From Paraconiothyrium sp. Pb-2020 (taxonomy: Eukaryota > Ascomycota > Dothideomycetes > Pleosporales > Didymosphaeriaceae), in the NCBI GenBank assembly GCA_022419385.1, contig JAJUBI010000008.1, positions 682,001 through 746,000 of the forward strand: DNA of 64,000 nucleotides. The letters are read 5' to 3'. The notes beneath the pieces were generated by a model, which saw nothing but the letters and a program-made list of their open reading frames with translations, had not been told where the DNA came from and searched no databases. This document shows positions 32,027-43,954 of the stretch, one piece after another (within the stretch, counting starts at the first letter, position 1; every line of letters starts with the position of its first letter). The translations under genes and the position numbers were made by a program.

Positions 32027-32877
32027 TTAAAGGCTACAGATTGTCAGCGCAATGTGCGGCATACATTGAGACCACCGGGAGCGTGTTGCGCGCCGCATAC
32101 CTATGGTATCGATTTCGGCGTTCGGCCAGCCAAGATCGGCCGCATGGAGCAGGCTCTCCAGCTTCTCTGAAGCTGCTTGAGTCGCATTGATTGGGAAAGA
32201 ATGGCTACGGAACCAGGGGCGGTCATTCTCAAAGACAACCACCGCAATGCGTTCGACCGCCGGAAGCAAGGAGTGGAGATCCCCAGTCCCCAGGTCGAGT
32301 ACCTCCGCGCCTGGCCACCGGGAGTTGACCATTATTGCCCTGCATTGGGATCCGAATCCCTCGAAAGCAATCTCCAGCTGAATATCGGTAATTTTTCCGC
32401 GCTGCTCGGGGTGCATCCTCCAGAGCAAAGGGCATGTGTGCCTCAGGTGAGTGATCGAAAAGACATTATGTTTGAACGGCAACATTCACGTCCCTAGGTA
32501 GAGCTGGCGGCAGGCAAGAACAAGTGATAGCCAGTTCCGCTGATCGAGTGGGACTCGGGGGCTTTGATGGTCACGAACGCTCAACGGCGGGAAAAACTTC
32601 ATCTTTGGGCTTCTCCAGCTTGTGCCTGTACGAGTCTGGCAGAGGACATGGTCTGCAAAGACGTAGTGGTAGATGCGGTTGCGCACCTCGCCTGAGAGCC
32701 CTTAACACTGACTATATGCGTTAGCGATGCTCGAATCTTGCCATTAGTCGACAAAAAAGTACATGAATACGCTTGCGCGCAGAAGAAATGGATGATTTCT
32801 TACATGCTCTGCCGCTCGGCACTCGGCGGGGCGAGGTTCAGCATCGAAGTGCGAGGATTTTGAGTGGGGGCCACCAT
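32027..32877 (-). pseudogene. LPxEIRxxIY-type (F-box-like) gene with an in-frame TGA
   Basis: The frame GEVRNRIYHYVFADHVL...SLVLACRQLYLGT is followed by TGA at 32488-32486 and then resumes immediately in the same frame as MLPFKHNVFSI...RMHPEQRGKI to 32027. In the intact gene at 30 kb the aligned segment is RQVYVETALMPFKMN, so the stop sits exactly where Ala is expected and the family block spans it. A likely first exon (MVAPTQNPRTSMLNLAPP, start 32877, donor GTAAGA at about 32803) does not phase correctly with the acceptor before GEVRNR, a second defect. One escape is possible: a 48-nt GT..AG segment starting inside the stop region could be spliced out in frame. Most likely a pseudogene. Confidence 0.6.
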
Positions 32878-33468
32878 CGTATGAGCCGGTCCGGTGTGGA
32901 CGAGTAGTCGAGAGATGAGAGTGAATTGGAGTGTCTAAGTCTCGAGTCAAAGGATTTATATAGAAGGCAGAGACAAACCATGCTATGACCCAAATAGCTA
33001 GTTATATCCGGCTAAGCATTGTGTTCAGACATACAGGCACAGGCAAGCTCGAAACATCGAAACCGTAATTTTGCCCGGGAAGCCCCAGAGACAGGTATGA
33101 CTTCTAACATCGAGAGACACGGGCCCTTTAGGATGAGAATTTTAGGCTTCCAGAAGATTAAAAGCATTGGATTTTCCGGAACTGTAGCATGTTGCTTTTG
33201 GATACAGAGATGAGGTAGAAATGATACGAGAGGAAAGTATAGTGATACCGATCAAATGTCTGGTACTAGTTCCCCCTTGTAGAGCAAGAACACCTACCAC
33301 TATAATACAATGCCATGGTCGAAGGTTCATCGTGCCCCCCTAGCCCGAATTGCCAGCTGAAGTGCCGAAGAGGGTATATCTGATCGGAATAAATGATAAA
33401 CCCCGATCTCTAAAGCTCGAATATGGGTCGGAGGCCACAACCTTGATTGTTTCTTCAGAACAAAGAAG
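32878..33468. other. Intergenic region
   Basis: No credible gene. Contains the upstream region of the broken F-box-like locus and the 3' region of the next gene. Confidence 0.35.
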
Positions 33469-34804
33469 CTAAGTATCAACTGAGCTGCTATCCGTTGGGT
33501 CCAGGCAAAGCAGGTTCTGGATATTCCTCTCAAGTAACTGCTGGCGAGGATAAGCGTGCCTCCCCCGCTTAAGTCCAAGCTCCTTGTCCTTGGCGTCTAA
33601 GTCCTCCTCCACTATCTTAGCCAGTGCCTTCTCCAGCTTGATGGCGTCTTCAACCTGGCGTCTAGCAGCATGATAGGAGTTCATCTCCTTCTGTTCCTCC
33701 TCGGTCATGAGCTTTGGATGCACAACTACCTGGACTGACGCAGTCCACACCTCCGATAGGCTTTCGAGAAAAGGTAGGAGTTCTTGGATCACACAGGTGT
33801 AGAAGCCGCCCTGGTGGGTAGCGGGTGTGAACGGGGTACTCGTATCTACGCGAGGCGGCTTACGACATCCCCCAAGTGGCGGCTTCGTACCGTCGTCATG
33901 TTCTTTCTCTTCGGCGTGCTCGATGTCCCACTCCAAATATTTGTAGCGACAGTCATGCTACATTGAAATCAGTGGCATATCTCGTGATAGATGCATCGTC
34001 TCGTACCGCAATTTGCACGTAAGCGAACTCATCCTCGGGAAGCATTCGGTAGGGTTGCGGGCCTTTCGCGCTGCATTGCCATTTGAGAACGACATCGACC
34101 ATCTCTTCGCTTGCCAGATTATGTGCGTGCTCGCGTTGATACCGCTCGATTTTACCTCTGAGCATGGCCTTACATGTGTCCGTGATGCCCGATGAATATC
34201 GAACCGAGCAGTAGTCACTGTCCACCTTGTGTCAACTTCAAATATTGTTCATCGTAACAAGTCAGAAAGATTGAGACGAGTGTGCGCATATTTGTACCTT
34301 TTCGGCAACAGGGCAAGTTCATCCTCTGCAGCGGAAGACGTTAGATCTTGTGCAATCATGCGGTGAATGTTTCCAGTATTGTAGTCAATCGCATTCAGGA
34401 CAGCAGTCACGCGCTGTTCGACGTCAAGCAAGTGCTGGACAGCGTTTGCAGCTTGAGAGACGTCCTTGCTTGTAGGATAGACATGGCGCCTGCAGGACTT
34501 AGATCAGCTCAAGCCTTCGCCACAGTTATACAATTGTCGCTCACTTGTTCTTCGCATCCCACGTCTCCCCGTTCCTGATTGGCCAAATGAACCTTCTTCA
34601 AGGGAGTAAGCTTCTGTGGGACTGGATGTGGCGCAGAAAACTCACGGTGTCTGGTCTCCAGTGGGCATCTTTGCGGTTGGTCAGGTCGAAATAAGAGAAA
34701 ATTGAACGCGCTTTCTTATTGAGGTCGCCAAAGCGTGTGGAGATACTTGTAGGTTCAACTTGCACGTATGCGAACTTGAGGGAAGCACTGGGCGCCCGCA
34801 TCAT
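33469..34804 (-). CDS. Multi-exon hypothetical protein
   Basis: Four 3' exons join cleanly: complement of 33469-33957, 34007-34217, 34298-34489 and an exon ending at 34545 (contains FIWPIRNGETWDAKN, opening near 34592). Introns are GTACGA..TAG, GTACAA..CAG (with a CTGAC branch site) and GTGAGC..CAG. The expected first exon, 34646-34804 (MMRAPSASLKFAYVQVEP), ends in phase 0 while the next exon needs phase 2, so the 5' junction is unresolved and could reflect a missed micro-exon or a frameshift. The product is largely helical and charged (YQREHAHNLASEEMVDVVLKW; DAIKLEKALAKIVEEDLDAK), with FAYVQ occurring twice. No signal peptide or membrane segment; family not recognised. Confidence 0.5.
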
Positions 34805-35312
34805 GAGCCACGTGCGTTGCTCCGTGTATCATGTGAACGTACGCAACAACTATGGACTTGGTGAAGGTGAAGGTGAAGGTGAAGGTGAGTGAAGGGAAGG
34901 ACCTCTTTTGACAGATTCGTGAAGTCAAGCATCCAACCACGCTTCAGCAGCACAGACGTCACTGTAAGGTGCCTAGGTGGGGTCTCTCGGTCCGCTCAAG
35001 TGGGCTATCCATCGTGTTGAAGTCTTGACAAACAAATGTACTTGCCACTACGTGAGTGCAAGAGAGTGATGAGACGGTGCGTGCGAGCGCCAGAATACAA
35101 CACCTAGAGGGATCGAAGAGTGGATTTCGACCATCGAGATCATTGGCGTACAATCACGTACTAACTTTGTTAGCAAACGCAATGTAAGCGGTTTGAGGCG
35201 GCTTATACTACCTCAGCGGCCCAGTCACTGACCCTTCGCAAGCTTTGTAGGGTATCAACGATGTTCTCGTCTATTACGACTGATTTCTAATGCTTCAGAC
35301 CCTGCAGGCTCG
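34805..35312. other. Intergenic region with a short tandem repeat
   Basis: Holds the hexamer repeat at 34860-34889 and the 3' region of the membrane protein gene. No coding-like frame. Confidence 0.4.
34860..34889. repeat. Tandem GGTGAA hexamer repeat
   Basis: Five consecutive copies of GGTGAA with the last one altered to GGTGAG, 30 bases in all, about 56 bases upstream of the putative start at 34804. On the minus strand it reads as a TTCACC run in the 5' leader or promoter of that gene. Confidence 0.8.
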
Positions 35313-36811
35313 CTATCCTAACCTATGCCAGGATCCCTTCTTCTGATGGCTCACCAGCTCCCTCTCATCATCACTATCTCCCTTCCCCTGCATGTAGTCA
35401 CTCTTCACGCTCCCGCCCTCTGTAAGATCATCCACGCTCTTACTCTGCACCACGCTGTGCACCACGCCCATCTCTCCCGACTTCGACCCCTTCACCTGTG
35501 TATCCTCGCCAATAGGCGTCAAAACGCCCCCTTCGATAGGCTCGCTTCGAATATGTATATCCTTCGTAACCTTGATTTGATCGCCCGTGGGCATGAAGCT
35601 GACTGCTCGGCCGGAGGTTTCGCGCTCTGTCGCCGACTTGAGCCCAAAGCTAGACAGCTCGACAAGCGATGAGCGGCGTACGTGCGTCCCGGTCCGCGTG
35701 GCGCTGGATTTCTGGCCCGATGTGGATAAATTCGAGGAGTCGAACTCTTCGGCGACTCGCGAGCGGACACCTTGGTTTTTGCGGGATGTAGACACTGCAA
35801 TACGCTTGATGAGGTTGGCCATAGTCATTTCAATGTTGAGTTTTACGAGGTAGGCGAGGGGGTGGAATTGGATGTATCTGGTGGGATCTGCATTAGTACG
35901 TATGCTTGCAAGGTGAAAGGGGAAGCTTACATGAAGGAGTTCGGGATGGACATCGCGGCAATAATCATGACGTCCATGAGAAGGGAGACAATAATGATCT
36001 TCTGGTTAAAGCGGAGGAGCTTGTTGTACTTTTGGAGACCGTTGTTGATGAGATTGGCTTTTACTACTTTCAAGAAATACCAGTTAAGTGCGGCGTCGAT
36101 GAGAAGATAAACAACTTTTTCGATGCGGTCCCAGATCTCATTCACCAGGATATAGCTAATCATTGTAAGATGAGGCCTCGTCATGACAGACAAGATAGAC
36201 ATACGTATGATTGACTTGAAGGCGCGCCGGAACCCAAATATTAAAGACACTGATGTTGATCGCAGTTACAATACCCGCAGTTGCAATCATTATCATTCGT
36301 GAACGACGGCGATCGGGCACGATGAGGCGGATTCTGTTGATGATAATCTGGAGTAACAGTTGAACTTGTATACACCACATCAACACTAGGTAAGGTTAGA
36401 TATGCGGGAGCGACTTGTCGAACAAGTTGCGTGGGCCTTTGGGGCACTCACAGATTGTGGAATAGAAGTAGAAACCTATACAAATCAGCCATGCAAACAG
36501 TACGAGGATAGAGAAGGCCTACTCGGTCTAATATATTTCAAGACGAACAAGAAACATTCCAGTCCCATGATGAAGGATGCGCCCATTTCCAGCCATATCA
36601 TCCATATGTACACGCTTCGCAGAGGCGATCGTGAGCTGTGGCATTGTTTGTATCCGAGCCACGCAGCTATGAGTACATTGACGAGCGTCAACGCCCACAC
36701 TACGCATATTATGGCGATATCGGTATGTGTGATGGCCTCGTTTGTGAAGTCCTTGCCCACAAAAGGGCCCCACGGGCTGAAGTCGACATCTGGTCTCCAT
36801 TCCCTATCCAT
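35313..36811 (-). CDS. Integral membrane protein with about seven helices and a cytoplasmic tail
   Basis: Five exons, complement of 35313-35877, 35931-36155, 36205-36385, 36452-36475 and 36523-36811, encode 427 residues; phases agree throughout. Exon 2 is only 24 nt and encodes FYFY within the third helix. Hydrophobic segments include IAIICVVWALTLVNVLIAAWL, YIWMIWLEMGASFIMGLECF, YFYSTILLMWCIQVQ, MIATAGIVTAINISVF, KVVYLLIDAALNWYFL, and IIIVSLLMDVMIIAAMSI. The last 190 residues are hydrophilic, Ser-rich and probably a regulatory tail. The topology resembles the fungal seven-helix integral membrane proteins (PTH11/rhodopsin-like in outline), but the family is not certain and no ligand can be named. 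Confidence 0.8.
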
Positions 36812-38184
36812 GGCTGCGGCAAAGATGCGAAGGATTGAAGGAAAAATCAAGAGACGCAAGGAAAGAGGCAAACGCGTGACGAGGAAGACCTGGACAATTA
36901 CGCCTTTTCAAAAGATATCCATGATGAGAGCAGAAAGGGGTTGCCATCTGGTTTGAACCAGATGGAAGAGAGCGGCGGGAACACCAGTGACTAGTTCGGG
37001 CTCTGACATTGACAGATCGCTGGCGTTAGACTTTGCTAGCGGACAGAAGGAGACGCATGCGAATTCTAACCGCGACTGAGCCGCGTTTCAAGGGGATGCC
37101 ATCTTGAATCAACTGCCCCGGTCTTACAAGCGGCGGACCAGATCGACGACACACTCACACGGATCCCCCCTTCAAGGCGATATCGGTTATTGGTTACCAT
37201 GGTTGGTGAATCTGTGGGGTACAGAGGGCGATCCAGATAGGCGACGACGATCTTTGGTAGAGAACAGATGGCCATGCAAAAATCGGATGATTGGGGGTCT
37301 AGAAGTCGCCGCATCAAAAGCTAGATAATCCTTTGGGCGCTAGGAATGAATCGCGTGGTAAGGTAAACCCTCCTCGTTCTGTCTTGTGGCGTTCCACTTT
37401 CGGTCACAGTATAATCCGAGTACAAGCGACGAATGAGAAGCCCCGGAATCCCAGCCGTGGGCCGCCGTTGTATTGAGTCATGTGTAGGCTAAAAGCTCTC
37501 GCTGACGAGTCTCTCTGGAGGCTCGCGTCTCTTTCTGTAATTTTCCTCAACATGTGAATCCTGTCAGCAATGAATCATGTCTTCGTTCAGCTAAAGTGTT
37601 GTTGAGTAGGAGCTCGCAGCGAAAATATGCGCAAGCACCGAAGACCTAAGTGTTGATACGAGACATAGATGGAAAGAACCGACAGCGGAAATGCGGGCCT
37701 ATCAATGTTAATGATTTCGTTGATTGGTGTCAGCAAATATAAAATCATGTAGCTGCGAAGGAACGAAGGTTCGTGATGCGAGGCTGAGAAGGCTATGGGG
37801 CTAGTGCAGTGACCTAGTCCCGTTCGCGCCCCGTGCCGTTTCCTCGTTCTAGTTTCCGGAAGCGGCAAGCTGCCTTCAACTTTACCTGTACGTCCACCGA
37901 CGTGGTGACACAAGACCTAGGTTTACCGGGTGTAATGCATTGGAGCCTGGCGATAGCTACGAGAACTGTGAGGGGTGAGCACCATACATATTGAGGTGAA
38001 TATTTGCCCACAAGCATTGGTGAATCTTGGTGCCCGAGGCACGATTGGGCTCTAGTCTGCCTATAGCTTCGGACCTTCACAACAGTGCCACCGAAGCCCT
38101 CGATGATGCTCAAAATCTTATGCCAGGTCCAGTTCAGCTCCCTGGCAACTTCCGTCACACTACTCCTTACCTTTGGTCCTGCTG
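36812..38184. other. Long intergenic region
   Basis: About 1.4 kb with no credible gene. A minus-strand frame over 37.8-38.2 kb overlaps the 3' end of the next gene and is a shadow or noise. Confidence 0.4.
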
Positions 38185-41158
38185 CTAGTGCCATCTATCA
38201 TCCGAGCTCCAGCTTCCACCTCTTCTTCGAGCCTCAGTCTGCTTCCCGTTCACACTGGCCTCCCTTGATTGCCGCTTGACCCAATCCCTCGTCCTGTTCA
38301 TACCAGCTGTGTCGGTTGGGGCAACTTCCTTCTTCGTTTCCAGCTTGGTTTGCAGCTCCAGCAACCCATTGATTAGCGCATCTTTGGGGACCTTCTTGAG
38401 CTGCTGCTTGACATCGTGGATCTGGGCAGATGTGTTAGGTTGGGTGAAACCGAGCGGGTTGATGGGACTTGTGGTGAGTAGAGCGGCATCGGAAGGAACG
38501 ACCTCTTTACCGAGCAGCTTGCGGAGGGTGCCGTGAGCGCGGTATTTGAAGCGGAAGACAGCGTACTGTGTCTGCGTTAGCATCGAGAGGCCAGTAAAGA
38601 GAATATAGCTGAATGATCTTACGGGCTTCTCTAGGCTATCAAGGTATTCTGGTCGACCAATGGCGTGGCCGTACTTGGCGCCTTCGCCCGCACGCACCTG
38701 GTGCTCGATGCCTTTTTCCACTGATTCCTCGTGGAGCACTTTCAAAAGCGGCTCGGCTTCCATACATTCTTTTCCGCTCAATGCCTTGCGCTTCTGTTCC
38801 GGCGTCGGAGATGGAAATTGTCTGTGCCGTGTGGCCGCTGTTTCCGTTGCTGGAGAGCGCAATTGTCGATACTTTGACCGCGATTTCGTCGGCTGATCAT
38901 TCAATTCAGCCCCATTTGTCCATGGGTTGGATTCATTTTCCAGGGCTTTCGGCTTCTGCGGTGCGGACCAGCCGTTGATCTCAGCCTGCCAGCTGTCAGC
39001 ACTGGCTACCACATCTTGAGGCTTTTTGGGCTGCTCCCAGGACTTTTCCTTTGCACTATGTCCGCACTGCTTTTGAGTAGCCCAGCTGTCCATGATTGGT
39101 TGGTACACTTTTTCTGGTTTTAAAGCCCACTCGCCTGGAAAACCAACTGTATCATTCACGCGCCAGCCGTAGTCGCTGGTTTCCTCCTGACCCTTGCTAT
39201 CAGAAGCAGTGAAAACCCCCTTTTCATGGCCTTTATCAATAGGCGTTGATTGGTCATAGGAATTTCGATGTGAGATCTTCGTCTCCGCTGCGGCCCACCC
39301 TGTGGGTGCGACCGCGGCACGATCCTTCTCCCATGTCGGTATGGCCTTGTCGTTTTTAGAAGCACTACGTATAGACTTTTCCAAGGTATTGAATCCACCG
39401 CCGGGCAGTTGCGTTGTTCGAGTCAAGCTCACCGTAGGGTTTGTAACTATAGATCGTCTTCGTGTTTCTTCATCTACCTTCAAAGGAAGCAACTTGCTTG
39501 AAAGATCATTGATGAATGGCGTTCGACTCAATGTAGGCGTTCTAGTAGACGGACCTGCTACATGCGAGATGCTCTCTGAAGGGTGCACAGGTAGAGCCCA
39601 TGATCCGCTGGAATCGGAGCTTGCTTCAATGTGTGTCCATCCATCACCATCTATCTTTGACTCCCATACAGATGCCGAGGGAAGAGATCGTGCAGTATGC
39701 AAGTCAGAAGGATGGGTCCAACGGCCTTCACGAACTATTCGGGCTGCCGGAGATGGAGAATAGGCTTCAGGAACATCCCAGCTTATGGGTACCAGCTCGG
39801 GCTCATACCTGGAACGTTCCCACCCACGCGATCTTTTTTCATGCTGTGTTGAGTCCCATGTATCTCCGCTGTCTCGCGAACATGATCTGGTTTCTTCTCC
39901 AGACTCCCAACCATTCTGATCATTCCAACCTCTCGATGGCTGAGGGAGGTGTTGATCCCAGCTGATGTGCGTATTCTGCGGAGGTGATTGGGGGCCCAAA
40001 GGAGCAACCGGTGGAGAAGGCGGCGGCGGTTCCACTCCTACCCCTGCTCCAATATTCCGGATTGTACTTACAAATGGAGAAGCCGTAATTTCATGGGACA
40101 ATGGCCAAGAGCCAGGAACGTGACTAGGAGGCGCATTGGGGTCTCCGATAGACATCGTGGGACCGTGTGTTGATGTCTGGTAGTACCTGTAAGGACTCCG
40201 TTTGACCGAATTAAACAGTGCGTTGTCCAGCGATCGCGGATCGAATGGCATATTCGGTCTAGAACCACCTTGAACACTGGGTGCTGGCCCGTTCAGAGAA
40301 GCAATTCTAGATTGGTGCGGTACGGGGACGCTGCCGTATTGGATGCTACCGAGCAATTGTTCAGGGCTTCGGAGAATATCGTGCAGCTGACCCGACGTGG
40401 GACGGACCGGCGAGGTGTATCTCGACCCCCTGGCGTACAATTGTGAACTCAGCGGCGGAGGTGGACCACTGTAAACATGTGACGAGCCCAACGTGGAAGC
40501 GCCATATCTGTTCCCACTACGTATGTACTCATAGGCGCGATCATCGTATTGCGGCTGAGGTGAGTTGGGTGCTCCGTCAAGACTGAAATGATAATCCGGC
40601 ATTTCGCCTGCACCGTCTAAATTCATAGGCTTGACTTTGGTATTGGCAGATTTAGCGCTTCGCATACCAGCACAGCGGAGTACAACGACTTCAATGCATC
40701 CAATATTCTCGAGAACTTTCGGCGAGCAAGCCTCAGGAGCCTCATTCGCAGATACTGCATAGTGTGAGCCAACTTGCATGACGAGGAAATCTAAGCAGCT
40801 CACCGATATTGAGCCTCTCAAAGTTCCAATCCCGAGCTATCATGGTTCCATCGTCATGCCGCTCTTCCTTCTGCCGTACTACGAAGTCTACCACAGACTT
40901 CCGATCCGGCGGCTTCCGCAGTTTAAGATTTTGACGGTTGCGGTTGCATTGGTAGACGCCGTCAATGAAGACGAACATGGCTAGGCCTGGGGCGATGAAC
41001 TTGCTCGACAAGAGGCGGATAGCGAACGGTTGTGGCCGGCCCGGTACGGCGACGAAACTTTCCACACAACCGTCGCTGTAGGTTGTGCCGAAGTCGCGGA
41101 GCTGAGTCTTGCCATCGGGAAGCTCGATGAAGCAGTGGAGGTCTTTCAGAGATGGCAT
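38185..41158 (-). CDS. Large Ser/Pro/Trp-rich protein with DUF7918-like N-terminal domain
   Basis: Three exons, complement of 38185-38571, 38623-40754 and 40804-41158, encode 957 residues. The start MPSLKDLHCFIELPDGKTQL opens a compact domain of about 200 residues with SKFIAPGLAMFVFIDGVYQC and a split FERLNI|VSANEA junction, resembling the DUF7918 domain of filamentous fungi. The middle (about 220-720) is low-complexity with many Trp-containing repeats such as GWNDQNGWESG, GWTHIEASSD and WATQKQ. The C-terminus has a helical YRAHGTLRKLLGKEVV block and a Lys/Gln-rich helix. The second intron (51 nt, GTAAGA..CGCAG) is a multiple of three and free of stops, so its retention would insert 17 residues. 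Function unknown. Confidence 0.75.
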
Positions 41159-42131
41159 GTCCGCTGCGACTGGAGCAGTGGCAGCCACGGAGAGTGGGGC
41201 AAGCGAAAGGTTTCGGGGAATTCCAGGGTCGCAAAGCGCTGGTGGGCGCGTGCTACTTTAACAAGACTATGAGAGTCGTTTGGGAGACGCGCCCGTCGCG
41301 AGAGGTTACTCGGACAACCTGAGAGAAAATCGTCCACGTGGAATCTAGCGACGTGATATACCGAGATTGAAAGCCTCTACAAACGGAATAAAGACCAGTG
41401 AGATGGCTTTGACAAAACCACCAGATCGCATTAAGCAAGAATTTTGTCATCACTGTTGTTGAGTCCTCGTGAAGTAATCGCTCCATCACGGAGTGGTTCC
41501 CCTTCACAAATGGGTCGGTGAACAATCGCCAAACCGCGAATCGGAAATGCCAGTGAGTACAGTCGTGTTCAAAACGAAGCCACTGCTACAACAATCGCTT
41601 TCTAGAGCCGCAAACAGACCCTGCACTTCGAGTGCCGCCCAGGGGCATGATGTTGCTGTGCACCAAATATAAGAGCTCCGTGAGAAGCATGTGGACCAGA
41701 AGAAGCCCGAGGACTCAAGTATTGCATGTATGAAGTGAAAAATAAACACAGCAACGTTGGTTGAGGAACGGTGGAAACATGGAAAGAAGTCATGATCTAC
41801 GATTACCTCATCGCGCTATACAACCAATCAGAGGTGTGCTTGCCTTCATGAGGCAGCTATGAGGTCGAACCTAGAAACTCACTTCATAGTGCACGAAGTT
41901 TATCCTCACAGTGTCTACGATCGACGGTGGAGCTTGTATCACTTAATGAAGTGACTTGGAGGGAAATTGCAAGCTGTAACCTGCATAGTAACCTTCAACA
42001 GTTGATATCTACACCCGCATCACTTAATTGGTTCAGAAAAGTGGTATTAAGTCTACGGGTATCAGCAGAAATTTGAAGAGTAGAGAGAAACCATCGACCC
42101 CTTCATCCCTTTCCCGTGTAGATTCTCTTCC
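41159..42131. other. Intergenic region
   Basis: Almost 1 kb without a credible gene; open frames here lack coding character. The upstream part contains the promoter of the DUF7918-like gene. Confidence 0.4.
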
Positions 42132-43598
42132 TCATATCTCCCTAAAAGCTACCTCCTCCGGCAGCCTGAAGCTCGCACAGAACATCGTCTTCTTGGGCGC
42201 CACGTCCCTGACATGGAAAACCTCTAGCTCCGGCGTTTCGGGAGTAACCTCGAAATTCAATTGTCGGCTAATCTCCTCACAGATTTCCTTCGTCTCCGCC
42301 ACATCGTCTTTGCTCTTGGTGCTGAAGCAATGCACGTGAATCATGGGCAGCTTGACATCTGTGTGCGGTGACAAGAGTTTGCGGATCTCTGATGCAGGCA
42401 TACCAGGTACGTTGGTATACAGTCCGACAAAGTTGTGAAGGAAGGTGATAGCGGAGGCGGGAAGATTCATGACATAGTGACTGAAAACACGCGGCTGCAC
42501 GAGCGTGCGGAGCGGTTTGGGCGGTTCCGTAGGTTTTGGCGCGCTTCTTGAGTACTTCACCTTGGGGTAGATGGGTATCGAGCGGTCGTCCTTTAGGAGG
42601 TCAGCGGCGCTTGACCGGATGAATGCCGCGCCATCGGTGTTGAATGCGCGCACATACGAGTCGACTTTGTTGCTCTTGACGTTCTCGGCGAGGTACTTGT
42701 ACGAATCGGGATTGAGATCGTTGGCCCACACGAAGCATTTCTTCTTGCCTGCGGGGATGGCGAAGGGCCCTACGCCGGCCATGACATCGCATATAGCTTC
42801 GCCCTCTCTGAAGAGACTGCAAAGCCGCTCATGCTCGGTGTGAAGTCGCGTGTTCCAGTATACCTTTGCAAAGTCGAAGTTGAACTTGCAGCCCTGCTCG
42901 TGGACCTCGACGTTCAAATCGTCCTTGCCATGTAAGACTTCATACTGGAACGTCCGGTACGCGTTCTCCGCCCCTACATTGTCCAGCTTGTTGATGACTG
43001 TGGTCACCATGGGATTTTTGTCTGCGAGCACAGTCGCGATGAGGCTCTTGTACGGTAGATATCGCTCTCGTAGATTGAGATGTGCAACGTGGCCCGCGAG
43101 CGTAAAGCCCGTGGGTATCTCGTCATCGTTCTTCTTCTCGGGCGGAGGTATGATGGCATTCGTGATCTCGGAATAGCTGAAGTAGTCATAGTCGAGTTTC
43201 AATTCGTAGGGTATTACCCCGACCGTGCCGGCTTGTTCGAGCTCTTGCAGCCTCGGGCTCCAGGTGTTTCTATCTGCCTAAGTTCAGACTCAGTCCGACA
43301 TCGTGACGCTGGTGGGGTAGGGATGAGTCGCACCGTGATGCACCACTTCCGGCTTTAGTATTAGGCATTTGCCGCCTTTTTCAGCGCGCGCAGCATCTAT
43401 ATCGGGCCGTACACCATCAAGGCGGGTTTTGAGAGTGTCGCGACTGCGGTCGAGCTCGGTGCGGACGCGCGAGATGTCCTTCGGGCTGAAGATGCGGGCA
43501 GCCGACGTGTTGACCGTCTTCTGGAAGAAGGAGCGATCTAGCACCTTCATGGCGCGGTTGACAGGCGGCGCGAACATGTCGTTAGAATCGTCCGACAT
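42132..43598 (-). CDS. TRM5: tRNA (guanine37-N1)-methyltransferase TRM5
   Basis: Two exons, complement of 42132-43273 and 43334-43598, give 468 residues; the phase 1 intron of 60 nt (GTGCGA..GGCAG) rebuilds Asp. The start at MSDDSNDMFAPPVNRAM was preferred, though the frame stays open with an ATG 24 codons further up (MRQNTTKRINRF), which would add a basic N-terminus and could direct a mitochondrial form. Conserved Trm5 blocks are present: GHVAHLNLRERYLPYK, the SAM-binding loop ICDVMAGVGPFAIPAGKK, the segment WANDLNPDSYKYL, and MNLPASAITFL. The enzyme adds methyl to N1 of G37 next to the anticodon, using AdoMet, to keep the reading frame. It is divergent from the kinesin gene across 356 bp. 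Confidence 0.94.
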
Positions 43599-43954
43599 GG
43601 GTTCAGGACTTCGTTTTAGCTCTCGTTCGTCTGTAAATCGGTTGATGCGTTTGGTTGTGTTTTGTCGCATGAATTATTTTGGCCAGGGTCCAGCACGTGC
43701 GTCGACCAGGGTGTGCCTCGTAGGCCCAGGAGAACGGTGGGTGGGACAAGGATTCGCGTGTAATCTCGAGAAGTTGGCCTTCGCAACAACAACCCCATAC
43801 AACGCCTCCTGAGCCCGCTGATACGTCCACGAACTATTTACGACGTGCCATGAAGCCGCCCGGGCCGAGCGCATACTCTTAGACCTTGAACAACTCCGAA
43901 CACAAGCACACGAAGCTGCTGCGCTGCGGCGCGGAACAAATCGCAGCCTGCAAC
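43599..43954. other. Divergent promoter, TRM5 and kinesin-3
   Basis: Only 356 bp separate the two start codons, so both promoters overlap. Several short open frames of both genes' upstream reading frames lie here but have no independent support. Confidence 0.5.
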
